Origin: Phycisphaerales bacterium
GTDB lineage: Bacteria > Planctomycetota > Phycisphaerae > Phycisphaerales > UBA1924
NCBI GenBank assembly: GCA_947459215.1
Contig: CANHCQ010000011.1
Coordinates: 43,021-107,020 of the forward strand
Direction of reading: 5' to 3'
DNA: 64,000 nt
A program made the position numbers and the translations under genes. Under the pieces are notes generated by a model. It did not search any database. It saw nothing but the letters and a program-made list of their open reading frames with translations, and was not told the origin of the DNA. Of this stretch, positions 1 to 8,008 are shown piece by piece (the first letter of the stretch is position 1; every line of letters begins with the position of its first letter).

Positions 1-200
1 GCTCGTAGACCGCCGCCACCGGCGCGTTCACGCTCTGGGTGATCTCGAATCCCTGCACGCCGATCCCGCCGTTGGGGAACATCCCCGCGTCCACAGCGAT
101 GGGCTCGCCGGTTGGCCCCTTCATCGTGTTCCCTGCCGATGGACCCAGCGTCGCATCGCCCGCGGCACTGAGCACCAAGCCACCGATCACCAGCGGCATG
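1..200 (-). CDS. SRPBCC (START-like) domain protein, truncated by window edge
   Basis: The minus strand is open from an ATG at 200 to the window edge. After about 50 residues the reading ITQSVNAPVAAVYE looks like the first strand and helix of SRPBCC/AHSA1-type proteins, which bind hydrophobic ligands in a helix-grip fold. The N-terminus (PLVIGGLVLSAAGD) is weakly hydrophobic and could be the end of a signal or the result of a disrupted start: an in-frame TGA lies about 12 codons upstream, and the ATG at 215 runs into a stop in another frame. Two operator-like sites lie directly upstream. Only about 67 codons are visible, so the family call is tentative. Confidence 0.45.
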
Positions 201-259
201 CTGTCGTGCGATTCATTGCTTGCTCCATGTTGTCACGGCACTTACGAGCACCACGGCCG

Positions 260-310
260 AAATTGAACGATCACTCAAGTACGATAGCAGAAATTGAGCG
301 ATCGATCAAG
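260..310. promoter_or_regulatory. Two tandem TetR-type operator candidates
   Basis: Two 20-bp direct copies, at 260-279 and 291-310, start 31 bp apart (about three helical turns). Each contains an imperfect palindrome, TTGAACGATCACTCAA (263-278) and TTGAGCGATCGATCAA (294-309). Size and symmetry fit TetR-family operators. They lie between the SRPBCC gene (minus) and the exported phosphoesterase (plus), so they could control either or both. No TetR gene is visible; it may lie beyond the left edge. Confidence 0.6.
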
Positions 311-406
311 CAAGCCCCTGCGGGAGCGGGTGCGGCGGCATGAAGAACGTGTTCACGCACGTCCCGACGCCCATGCGCGATCCTCGGCCTTTCGTATCCT
401 GTGCCC

Positions 407-1405
407 ATGCACCCGACCGACACGACGACGCCCCAGACCCGATTCTCTCGTCGCGGCGTGCTCGCCGGGGCGTTGGGGCTTGCCGCCGGAGCAGGCGTCG
501 GCCATGCCGGCGCTGCGTCGGTGTCTCCAGCGCCCCGCCGCTCGCTGCGCCTCGCACACCCCTCTGATATCCATGTCCAGCCAGAGCTCAAAGGCGGCGA
601 AGCCATGGTCGCTGCGTTCCGGCACATGATGGCGCTGGACACCAGGCCCGACCTCATCATCACCGGCGGCGACCTCGCGATGGACATCGCCGAGAACACC
701 TTTGAGCGTTCCAAGCTCGAGTGGGACATGTTCACCAAGGTGCTGCGTGACGAGGTGTCGGCCACGGTCCCGATCCACCACACGCTCGGAAACCACGACA
801 TCTTCGGGCGGAACAAGAAGAAGTCCAAAGCCAGCGGCAGCGAACCCTACTACGGCAAGCGCTGGTTCCTCGATTCCTTCGGTTACACCTCAACCTACCG
901 CTCCTTCGATCAAGGCGGCTGGCACTTTGTCATTCTGGACTCGATCGATCTCCTGCCCGACGGCGACGAGTATGTCTGCCGCCTGGGAGCCGAGCAGTTC
1001 GCGTGGCTGGAGCGCGACCTGGCGGCAACCACGCTGCCGACGGTGATCTCGTCGCATGCGCCGATCGTTTCGATCGGCAACTTCTATGACGCGCCGGACG
1101 ATGCGTGGTTCAAGTCGATGCCGGATCTGCGGGTCGCGTTCAAGCGCATGCACACGGATTGCCGCGAACTGGATGCGCTGTTCCGGAAGCACAGACATGT
1201 GAAGCTGTGCCTGAACGGGCACCTGCATCTCCTGGCGACCGCGACGTACAACGGCTTGACGTACATCTCCGAGGGCGCCGTCAGCGGCGACAAGTGGAAG
1301 GGCTCGAAGCGCCAGACCCCCGAGGGCTACGGCATCATCGATCTCTTCGACGACGGGACCTTCCAGCATCAGTACATGACGTACGGCTGGAAGGCGACGA
1401 AGTAG
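407..1405 (+). CDS. Tat-exported calcineurin-like metallophosphoesterase
   Basis: This is a secreted phosphoesterase of the calcineurin-like fold, with two metals held by Asp, Asn and His. Numbered from the GTG at 401, the N-terminus has a twin-arginine motif (FSRRGVLAG, residues 15-23) followed by an Ala-rich hydrophobic stretch. The metal motifs are in order: SDIH (55-58), GGDLAMD (89-95), GNHD (130-133), SSHAP (217-221) and NGHLH (272-276). I prefer the ATG at 407 over the GTG at 401; neither has a clear ribosome site. Two tandem operator-like repeats lie upstream and a convergent gene starts 3 bp after the stop. The substrate cannot be told. Confidence 0.85.
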   Translation: MHPTDTTTPQTRFSRRGVLAGALGLAAGAGVGHAGAASVSPAPRRSLRLAHPSDIHVQPELKGGEAMVAAFRHMMALDTRPDLIITGGDLAMDIAENTFERSKLEWDMFTKVLRDEVSATVPIHHTLGNHDIFGRNKKKSKASGSEPYYGKRWFLDSFGYTSTYRSFDQGGWHFVILDSIDLLPDGDEYVCRLGAEQFAWLERDLAATTLPTVISSHAPIVSIGNFYDAPDDAWFKSMPDLRVAFKRMHTDCRELDALFRKHRHVKLCLNGHLHLLATATYNGLTYISEGAVSGDKWKGSKRQTPEGYGIIDLFDDGTFQHQYMTYGWKATK

Positions 1406-1408
1406 CCA

Positions 1409-1711
1409 TTACTCGTTCGACTCCTCGCCCCATTCCTCTCCCGGCTTGGGCGTCCCCCACAAGGGCCCATCGCGGTACTTCTGTTCGTACCACTGATTGG
1501 TCACCCGGCGCAGCTCGGCCGCAAAGCCAAGACCGGTCAGCCGGTCGGCATCGATGGTGATGGCGATCGAGTCGGGGGCGACTTCCAAGCCATGCACCTC
1601 GATACCTTCGCGCTCGCCGATCGCGCGTGCGGCAGCTTCAACATTGCGGCGCACGCCGGCATCATCCAGCGGCGTGCCGTGCAAAGCTGTCAGTCGCAGC
1701 ACACAGATCAT
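1409..1711 (-). CDS. Hypothetical protein, 100 aa
   Basis: Small predicted soluble protein without a recognisable domain, signal or membrane segment. It has an acidic C-terminus (ending GEESNE) and aromatic residues near residue 75 (NQWYEQKYRDGPLW). The stop lies 3 bp from the convergent phosphoesterase stop. It sits 43 bp after a single-span membrane protein on the same strand and may be co-transcribed with it. Codon use fits the neighbours, which supports a real gene. Confidence 0.55.
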   Translation of the reverse strand: MICVLRLTALHGTPLDDAGVRRNVEAAARAIGEREGIEVHGLEVAPDSIAITIDADRLTGLGFAAELRRVTNQWYEQKYRDGPLWGTPKPGEEWGEESNE

Positions 1712-1753
1712 GGGCCCTTCGATCGGCCGCCCGTCCGATGGGCGGCCGCCACA

Positions 1754-2197
1754 TCACTTGCGCTTCGTGCCGCTCGGCGGCGGGGCCTGTTCGGCCTTCA
1801 TCTCCGCTTCGGCCTCTTTCTCGAGCTTGGTCAGCAGACCCTCGATGGACTTCACCACGTGGTCGGCCTTGTCGTTCTTGGCCTTGGCGATCATTCCCTC
1901 GAACATCGCCTCGACGTACTGGCCTTCATCAAAGGTGCTCTCGTCGCGAGCCAACCCGCCCCGCCCCGTGCCCGCCTTGATCTTGTAGGCGTCGTTGAAC
2001 ACCTCATCGTGCGTCGCATCCACGAGCCAATCGAAGTACTCCTTGTTTCCGGAGTACCCGTCGCACTTCACGATCAACGCGTGGAAATCCTTGCGGTAGT
2101 CCTCGTTCACCTGCGATCGGTGCCAGTAGCGATTTCCCACACCCACGACAAGCACGACCACCAACACCACAAGACCTGCAAGACTGCGACCGAACAT
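1754..2197 (-). CDS. Hypothetical single-span membrane protein
   Basis: 147 residues. One hydrophobic helix (residues 5-20, LVVLVVVLVVG region) is followed by a mostly charged domain and a Lys/Glu-rich C-terminal helix (LLTKLEKEAEAEMKAEQ). The topology suggests a membrane anchor with the bulk outside or in the periplasm. No family is recognised. It may form a short unit with the gene 43 bp downstream. Confidence 0.55.
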   Translation of the reverse strand: MFGRSLAGLVVLVVVLVVGVGNRYWHRSQVNEDYRKDFHALIVKCDGYSGNKEYFDWLVDATHDEVFNDAYKIKAGTGRGGLARDESTFDEGQYVEAMFEGMIAKAKNDKADHVVKSIEGLLTKLEKEAEAEMKAEQAPPPSGTKRK

Positions 2198-2397
2198 AGC
2201 CCACCTCCCAAGGCTCCGCCCGATGCCGACGCGGCACCGAAACGGCTGCCCGTTTCGTTCCGAATCAATGTAACTTCTTCACGGGTTCGATGCAAGACCC
2301 GATTCAACCCGGGATGAGACCAGCCCGCGGACTGACACAATGTTGTGGCAGCGCGATTCAGCCGCGTTGTGAGCTTGGATTTCGAACGCAGTGAACG

Positions 2398-3171
2398 TCA
2401 GACGCGTTCTTTTTCCGCGTCGGCCAGCTGCAGGCCAGCTCTCTGAGCAACCATCGCCAGCTTCACGCGGTCGTCGATCTTCAGCTTCTTGCCGATGTTT
2501 TCGCGGTGGGTGTTGATGGTCTTCACCGAGCGATTGAGCACCGCCGCGATCTCGGCCGCGGAGAGGCCCTGACCCAAGAGCGCCAGCACTTCGAGTTCGC
2601 GCGGGCTGAGCACATCCAGCGGCCCGAGCTGGATCACTTCGGCGTCGATCTTCTCGATCGGACCGGCAACGAGATCGAACGGCTTGTCTTCCGTCCCGAC
2701 GCGGCGGCTGATCACCAGCACGCGGCGCTGCGTCGCACGCTTGGAATCGAGCGCTTCAGCAGTGTCGTCGTCGAGCGTCAGCGGGATCACCCACGAGTAC
2801 ACCTGATAGCCCTGCCAGATGTGCCGTATCATCAACGGCGAACTCTTGTCCAGCACGCTGCGGATGTTCTCAAGACGCTCCAGCGCGAATTTGGCGGCGT
2901 AGAGCTCGCCGATGTGCTTGCCCGTCGCGTCCTCAGCCTTGGCCGTCGGGCCGCTGAGCATGCGGGCCATCTGCGTGTTGCTATAGAGGATTGTCCCGTC
3001 TTCTGTGACGATCACCACGCCGGTCAGGGGCTCGGTTGCCAACGCGTGGAACGCGGGACCGAGGCTCTTGGCCAGGGGCTGACTGAGAGGATGGTGCGAG
3101 CGGTCAGTCACAAGAAAAGCAGATGGGACGTTAGGCACGCCCCAGTATCGGACGCAAGGCGACTTGCCCAT
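2398..3171 (-). CDS. PAS domain LuxR-family transcriptional regulator
   Basis: DNA-binding response regulator without a receiver domain. Residues of about 45-150 form a PAS-like sensor (GVVIVTEDGTILYSN then GKHIGEL). Residues of about 187-247 form a GerE/LuxR helix-turn-helix with LSPRELEVLALLGQGLSAAE and the recognition helix NRSVKTINTHRENI. It stands alone, with about 200 bp of open intergenic DNA downstream and the MsrB-MsrA gene beginning beyond. What it senses cannot be inferred. The ATG at 3171 is used; an internal GTG before TDRSHHPL is an alternative. Confidence 0.85.
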   Translation of the reverse strand: MGKSPCVRYWGVPNVPSAFLVTDRSHHPLSQPLAKSLGPAFHALATEPLTGVVIVTEDGTILYSNTQMARMLSGPTAKAEDATGKHIGELYAAKFALERLENIRSVLDKSSPLMIRHIWQGYQVYSWVIPLTLDDDTAEALDSKRATQRRVLVISRRVGTEDKPFDLVAGPIEKIDAEVIQLGPLDVLSPRELEVLALLGQGLSAAEIAAVLNRSVKTINTHRENIGKKLKIDDRVKLAMVAQRAGLQLADAEKERV

Positions 3172-3237
3172 GCTTTCTAGGGCATTCTCGGGTATTCACC
3201 CGATGTCGCCTTCCCGCTGCTTTGAGTGCCGGTGCGC

Positions 3238-4485
3238 TCACTCGTCGTCGTTGGGGATGGCGCAGTGCCCGCCGTGCTTCTCGTGATAGTCCTGGTGGTA
3301 GTCCTCAGCGACCCAGAAACCCGCGGCCTCGCCGTCCTTGGCCGCGAGCGCCAACTGCGTGACGATCTTTCGCTTCGCGTACTTTTCCCGCTTGCCCTGC
3401 TCCTCGATGAACGCCTTGGCGTCAGCGAGCTGCGCTTCGTCGGCCGCGAAAATCGCCGAGCGGTACTGCGGCCCGACGTCGGGTCCCTGACGGTTCAGCG
3501 TCGTCGGGTCGTGGAAGCGGAAGAACTGCTTGAGCAGCGCTTTGTACTCGACGCGGCTGGGGTCATAGGTGACGCGCACTGTTTCAGTGTGGCCGGTGTC
3601 CGTGTAACAGACTTGCTTGTAGGTCGGCTTGGCGAGGTGCCCACCCATGTAGCCGCTCTCGACGTTGATCACGCCGGGGACGGACTGGAAGAGGTCTTCA
3701 GTGCCCCAGAAGCAGCCGCCGGCGAAGTAGGCAACGCTGGTCTTGATGGGCAGGCTGGCGGCGGGCAGGTTGTGCTTGCCGTCCTTGTCCTCGCTGAACT
3801 CCAGCGATGCACTGTTCACGCAGTAGCGCAGGCCGGTGGGCTCGGGACCGTCTTCGAAGACATGCCCGAGGTGAGCGGTGCAGCGCGAGCAGAGGATCTC
3901 GATCCGCTCCATGCCGAAGGCCGTGTCCTTGTGGTAGGCGATGTGGTCCTTGTCAAACGGCTGGAAGAAGCTGGGCCAACCGGTGCCGGAGTGGAACTTG
4001 CTGTCGCTGGCGAACAGGGGCAGCGCGCAGAGGCGGCAGGTGTACACGCCTTCCTTCTTGTTGTCGGTGAGGTTGCCACAGAACGCGCGCTCGGTGCCCT
4101 TGGCGAGGATGATGTCGCGCTCCTCGGGCGTGAGCTTCTTCGCCAGCTCGTTGATGCGAGCCTCGCTCAGCGGCGTGACGTCGTAGCCGCCGCGGCTGTA
4201 CTTGATCTCGGTCGTGGTCTGAGGCGTTGTCTCTGACTTCGTCACGTTGGCGTCCTTCTTCTGCGGGGCTTTGTTCTGGGCCGCCTGCATCGCCTCGGCG
4301 AGCCGCACCTTCTGTTCAATGTCGTTCTTCAGGGCGTCGTCCGCGCCGCCGCCCGGTCCGGAGTTGCCGTACCCGCTGACGAGCAGCGGCCCGGCCCGCA
4401 CTGTGTACACCAGCACGCCCATAAGGGCCGCGGCCATGAGGAACAGCAACACCATCGACAGCACGTGCATGGGACCAGATCGCAT
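3238..4485 (-). CDS. msrBA: Membrane-anchored MsrB-MsrA methionine sulfoxide reductase fusion
   Basis: 415 residues. An N-terminal hydrophobic helix (residues 8-28) anchors or exports the protein. A linker leads to MsrB (about 97-235) with zinc cysteines C150, C153, C199 and C202 and catalytic C222 in RYCVNSASLEF. MsrA follows (about 250-415) with catalytic C258 in GGCFWG. MsrB reduces the R and MsrA the S form of methionine sulfoxide, so the pair repairs oxidised proteins, probably in the periplasm. The B-then-A order is the less common fusion order. C136 (ERAFCG) could be a resolving cysteine. Confidence 0.93.
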   Translation of the reverse strand: MRSGPMHVLSMVLLFLMAAALMGVLVYTVRAGPLLVSGYGNSGPGGGADDALKNDIEQKVRLAEAMQAAQNKAPQKKDANVTKSETTPQTTTEIKYSRGGYDVTPLSEARINELAKKLTPEERDIILAKGTERAFCGNLTDNKKEGVYTCRLCALPLFASDSKFHSGTGWPSFFQPFDKDHIAYHKDTAFGMERIEILCSRCTAHLGHVFEDGPEPTGLRYCVNSASLEFSEDKDGKHNLPAASLPIKTSVAYFAGGCFWGTEDLFQSVPGVINVESGYMGGHLAKPTYKQVCYTDTGHTETVRVTYDPSRVEYKALLKQFFRFHDPTTLNRQGPDVGPQYRSAIFAADEAQLADAKAFIEEQGKREKYAKRKIVTQLALAAKDGEAAGFWVAEDYHQDYHEKHGGHCAIPNDDE

Positions 4486-4675
4486 GGAGATTCTCCGCGG
4501 ACTTCGCCGCCGGCCCGATCGGGCTGGCGATGGACGCTCACTCTACTACGCCATTCGATGCCGGAGGGGTCTTGGATGGTTCGGATTGGGGAGCCCGATC
4601 GGCGCGGCCGAAAACAGGCCTGCAAATGGGGCGAGAACGACACATCCGCCGTGCGGACACCGAACCACGTCGCGA

Positions 4676-5605
4676 TCAGCGTGCCGCCGCAGGCTGGTCG
4701 GTACCGACGGCCACGGGCTGGACCACCTCTCGCACCGGGTACTGCACCTCGGCCCACTTGCGCCACGGCCGCATGCTCGGCCCGTGGTAGTAAAGTGCCC
4801 GCGCCTCACCGGTCTTCTCAAACCGGGTCTGGGTCGCGAGCCAGGCGTCGAGCTGCTTCTTGCCTTCCTCGATCAGCGACCGCGAGTAATCGCCCTTCAT
4901 GCCGATCGAGATCACGAGCATCTCCGGCGTGTCGGTCACGGTCACCCGCTTGTCCGCCGCGTCCTTGCCTGCATCGCCCTGCTCGGCACGGCGGTAGAGG
5001 AACGCCATCGTCCACGTTTCCTTGTCCGACTTCTTGATCGCGTCCTGCTTCGGGGCGTTCTGCGGCTCGGCGCCCTGGTTCTGCTCGGTGACTGCCGTGC
5101 CGTTTGCGCCGACCGTGCGGTACTCCATCTCGACCGGGCTGGTCATCGCGATATCGCGGCGTTGAATGTGCCGGAACAAAGGCCAGAAGCCGTCGTTGCC
5201 GCCGCTCGAGAGGCTCTTGACCTCGCCGCTCACTTCGGCGCGACGAACGGACGGATACAGCTTCAGGTCGATCGCGCCGGGGGGCGTCGGATCGGGGTAA
5301 CCGACCGGCAGCGGCGTATCAATAGTCAGCACGCCGTCGGCGCTGAAGGTCGTGGACTCGCCTTCGCCTCGCTTGTTCACGGCTGCGTCGCCGCCCGCGA
5401 GCCGGACCAGCCCGCCCGAGGCGGGCAACGCCACGACGGTGTCGCACGTGGTCGCCGCACACTTGCTTTCCGCACAGGTGCTCTCTTTGGACTTGTCGTC
5501 GGCGGTCGTCCCCGAATTGGCATCGCCCGCCACCACCGCCATCGCCACCAGCATCGGCATGAGCATGATCCATCTCCGGACAGGGCCCCGCGCCCCGGCG
5601 GCCAT
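4676..5605 (-). CDS. SOUL-family heme-binding protein, exported
   Basis: The open frame reaches 5743, but the ATG at 5605 is preferred because it begins a signal-like sequence (RRWIMLMPMLVAMAVVAG). The mature part holds SOUL/HBP features: LKLYPSVRRAEVSG, a GFWPLFRHI helix, RRDIAMTSPVEMEY, TMAFLYRR, and near the C-terminus YYHGPSMRPWRKWAEVQYPV. Family members bind heme or other tetrapyrroles. A cysteine-bearing segment (ESTCAESKCAATTCD) follows the signal and is unusual. It is divergent from the AhpD-like gene across a palindromic operator. Confidence 0.8.
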   Translation of the reverse strand: MAAGARGPVRRWIMLMPMLVAMAVVAGDANSGTTADDKSKESTCAESKCAATTCDTVVALPASGGLVRLAGGDAAVNKRGEGESTTFSADGVLTIDTPLPVGYPDPTPPGAIDLKLYPSVRRAEVSGEVKSLSSGGNDGFWPLFRHIQRRDIAMTSPVEMEYRTVGANGTAVTEQNQGAEPQNAPKQDAIKKSDKETWTMAFLYRRAEQGDAGKDAADKRVTVTDTPEMLVISIGMKGDYSRSLIEEGKKQLDAWLATQTRFEKTGEARALYYHGPSMRPWRKWAEVQYPVREVVQPVAVGTDQPAAAR

Positions 5606-5784
5606 GAACGGGCCGCAGGAGATAGATCGCCGCCCAACCCGCCGTGGATTCCCCGAATGGCCGACAACAGGCGAGATCGAGCCCCGGCCTTGGGCCTGGC
5701 ATGACTTGCGCAAGGCAATGACGGCAGAGCATTTACGGACCACCGCGGGCGGATTGTCCAGAAAATCTCCGTGATGCCCGTAAC

Positions 5785-5800
5785 TAGACTGACTTGTCTA
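5785..5800. promoter_or_regulatory. Palindromic operator TAGAC-N6-GTCTA
   Basis: TAGACTGACTTGTCTA is a 16-bp site with perfect 5-bp arms, located between the divergent SOUL gene (start 5605) and the AhpD-like gene (start 5891). The same half-site is used by TetR-family regulators that answer electrophiles or drugs (NemR, LmrA types). A role in redox or electrophile stress would suit the flanking heme-binding and AhpD-like proteins. The regulator gene is not in this window. Confidence 0.5.
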
Positions 5801-5890
5801 CATCATAACGGTGCCACCGCGGGCCGTCCGCGGCCGGCACCGTCCCCCCCACCCCCCCACCCGGTCTCACACCTTTCCAGGAGCATCACC

Positions 5891-6424
5891 ATGGCCCGTC
5901 TCACCACCATCGACCCCACCACCGCCACCGGCAAGACCAAGGAGCTGCTCGACGCCGTGCAGTCCAAGCTCGGCCTCATCCCCAACATGACCAAGGTCAT
6001 GGCCAACTCCCCCGCCGTGCTGGAGTCGTACCTCGCCTTCAGCGGCGCCCTGGGCCACTCCTCGATCAACGCCAAGCTTCGCGAGCAGATCGCGATCGTG
6101 ACCGCCCAGTCCACGTCGTGCAGCTACTGCCTCTCGGCCCACACCGCGATCGGCAAGATGCTGGGCCTGAGCGCCGATGAACTCGCGTCCAGCCGCAAGG
6201 CCGGCTCGCCCGACGCCAAGAACGCCGCGGCTCTGCTCTTCGCCCAGCGGCTCGCAACCTCGACCGGCAACGTCTCCGCCGCCGACTTCGACGCCGTCCG
6301 CAAGGCGGGCTGGAACGACGGAGCGATCGCCGAGATCATCGCCGCGGTCGCGCTGAACCTGTTCACCAACGTCTTCAACAAGGCCGCGGAGACCGAGATC
6401 GATTTCCCGGTGGTGAAGGCGTGA
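5891..6424 (+). CDS. Carboxymuconolactone decarboxylase/AhpD-like protein
   Basis: 177 residues starting at the ATG of MARLTTIDPTT, preceded by CCAGGAG at a proper distance. The AhpD-fold signature CSYCLSAH (CxxC then His) lies at about residues 79-86 and is followed by GKMLGLS. Proteins of this type use the CxxC pair as a small thiol peroxidase or reductase, and the all-helical domain occurs as oligomers. A palindromic operator lies about 90 bp upstream and a strong hairpin about 30 bp downstream. The physiological electron donor is unknown. Confidence 0.88.
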   Translation: MARLTTIDPTTATGKTKELLDAVQSKLGLIPNMTKVMANSPAVLESYLAFSGALGHSSINAKLREQIAIVTAQSTSCSYCLSAHTAIGKMLGLSADELASSRKAGSPDAKNAAALLFAQRLATSTGNVSAADFDAVRKAGWNDGAIAEIIAAVALNLFTNVFNKAAETEIDFPVVKA

Positions 6425-6452
6425 GGTGACGCCGTCAACACATCCACGCACA

Positions 6453-6480
6453 CCCGGCGCGAGACGCGCCGGGCGTTGTT
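6453..6480 (+). terminator. Hairpin after the AhpD-like gene
   Basis: CCCGGCGCG-AGA-CGCGCCGGG (6453-6473) is a perfect 9-bp stem followed by a T-rich tail CGTTGTTGTT. It lies 28 bp after the stop codon. The tail is not a pure T run, so termination may be partial. Confidence 0.5.
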
Positions 6481-6499
6481 GTTGCACCAGCGATGAATC

Positions 6500-6600
6500 G
6501 GGTGCCACTGCTTGAACGGCTCGGCGATCAAGCAGTGCGAAGACGTCCGTCCTCACCGCGACCGCGCGGCTTGGCTCCGAGCAGCCAAGCCGTGGCACCC
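6500..6600. repeat. MITE-like dispersed element, GGTGCCA family, copy 1
   Basis: The 101-bp element is bounded by perfect 9-bp inverted ends GGGTGCCAC and GTGGCACCC. Inside are two hairpins: ACTGCTTGA/TCAAGCAGT, and CGGCTTGGCT-CCGAGC-AGCCAAGCCG. It fills most of the gap between the AhpD-like gene and the convergent hydrolase. Related copies lie at 7825-7931 and 24629-24738, with a partial one near 58902. Confidence 0.65.
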
Positions 6601-6615
6601 GACACGAACGCTCCT

Positions 6616-7806
6616 CTACTGCTTCGCACCCATCGCCCCGATGATCCGCGAATACAGCTCCCCCTGCGCACTCCCCTTGTGCCAGCGCCACACCACCACC
6701 AGCCCGTGCTCGTTGTCGATCCAGATCGTGTTGTCGCCCGCCCCCTGGGCCGAGAACGAACTCCGCGGCACGTCCGGCCAGCGCCCCTCGTTGTTCAGCC
6801 ACCACAAGTACCCATAGTCGCTCTTCACGCCCTGCTGCTTCGTCGCCTCGCGCACCCACTGCTCGCTGACGATCTGCTTGTCTCCCCATTTCCCGCCGCG
6901 GCTGATGAGCAAACCGAACCGCGCGTGATCGAGCGTGCTGATCCACAGCCCGCCGCCCCAGCGCGTCCCGCCGCTGATCGACGGCATCTTCTCTTTCTTC
7001 CCGCCGACTTCCACCTCGACCGTCGCGTTGTCATACGGAATCCACTTCCAGGTCGGCGTCGCCCCAATGGGGTTCATCACCTCGTCGCGCCAGAGCTCCG
7101 GCAGCGGCTTCTTCCACAGCCGCAGCATCGAGAGAGCGAAGCGGTTGATCCGCACGTCGTTGTATTCGAAGAACGTGCCCGGAGGCCGCAGTTCCCGCGG
7201 CTGCATGGCGCTCTTGCCGTAGTCGGCCGCGCCTGGAAAGTCATGAACCTTGCCGAACATCTCGCCCCGCCATTCGCTTGACATCGTGACAAAGTGCTTC
7301 CAGGTGACAAGCGCGTTGTGGGCCGGCGCACCGGCGGGATCGACAAAGCCGTCGTCGCCGAGCGACGCGTTCACGCGCTCGCCGACGCGTTCATCGATCG
7401 ACCCGATGATGCCGCGATCGATCGAAAGCCCCAGAATCGTGGACAGGTAACTCTTCGCCACGCTGTACGTCGGATCGACCGCGTGGACATCGCCGAACTC
7501 AGCGATGATGTAGCCGTCCTTCAAAATGATGCCGTTGGTCGAAGCCCGCGTCGATGGCAGCGGCCCCAGCGGCCTGCCGAAAATCTCGGCCTGCTTGGAG
7601 AAGTCCTTGGGCCAGTCGGTTTCCTGCGTCAGCGCCCACGCCACCGCCTCGGCGATCTTCGCGTCGTCCATGCCGAGTTCCGACGGCTTCTTGCGTTCCC
7701 ATGATGCCGCGGGCGGGACGTAGGGTTCTGCGGCCAGGGCGCAGAGCGGAACCACAGAGAACCAAGCGATCAACAACGACAGATAGAAGAAGCGGAGCAC
7801 TCGCAT
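6616..7806 (-). CDS. Exported serine hydrolase, class C beta-lactamase family
   Basis: 396 residues from the ATG at 7806. It has a signal peptide (FFYLSLLIAWFSVVPLCALAA). The penicillin-recognising fold is shown by the SxxK motif SVAK (115-118), which contains the acylating Ser and its Lys, and by a YxN-like triad YND (215-217). The C-terminal DNTIWIDNEHGLVVVWRWH resembles the final strands of the fold. Such proteins are esterases, peptidases or carboxypeptidases; true beta-lactamase activity cannot be claimed. Open frame upstream to 8184 is repeat DNA, not coding. Confidence 0.85.
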   Translation of the reverse strand: MRVLRFFYLSLLIAWFSVVPLCALAAEPYVPPAASWERKKPSELGMDDAKIAEAVAWALTQETDWPKDFSKQAEIFGRPLGPLPSTRASTNGIILKDGYIIAEFGDVHAVDPTYSVAKSYLSTILGLSIDRGIIGSIDERVGERVNASLGDDGFVDPAGAPAHNALVTWKHFVTMSSEWRGEMFGKVHDFPGAADYGKSAMQPRELRPPGTFFEYNDVRINRFALSMLRLWKKPLPELWRDEVMNPIGATPTWKWIPYDNATVEVEVGGKKEKMPSISGGTRWGGGLWISTLDHARFGLLISRGGKWGDKQIVSEQWVREATKQQGVKSDYGYLWWLNNEGRWPDVPRSSFSAQGAGDNTIWIDNEHGLVVVWRWHKGSAQGELYSRIIGAMGAKQ

Positions 7807-7824
7807 GGGCCGAGTGTACCTCAG

Positions 7825-7931
7825 GGTGCCATCAGTCCGCCGGCTCGGCGGCGCGACTGATGCGGCGCGGCGTTGACGCCAAAGTTCCAGACGCACCAGT
7901 CGCGCGGCTCCGAGCAGCCGCGGGTGGCACC
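7825..7931. repeat. MITE-like dispersed element, GGTGCCA family, copy 2
   Basis: 107 bp with 7-bp ends GGTGCCA/TGGCACC. Inside are the hairpins ATCAGTC/GACTGAT and CGCGGCT-CCGAGC-AGCCGCG. The internal GGCTCCGAGCAGCC core is shared with copies at 6500 and 24629. It lies 18 bp upstream of the hydrolase start codon and so occupies its promoter region. Confidence 0.65.
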
Positions 7932-8008
7932 ATCGGATCACGCGTGCGAAGTGAACCTCGCAATACCGCACAAGGCGAGGACGCCCCGGCTCGTTTGAGA
8001 GACGTCGC

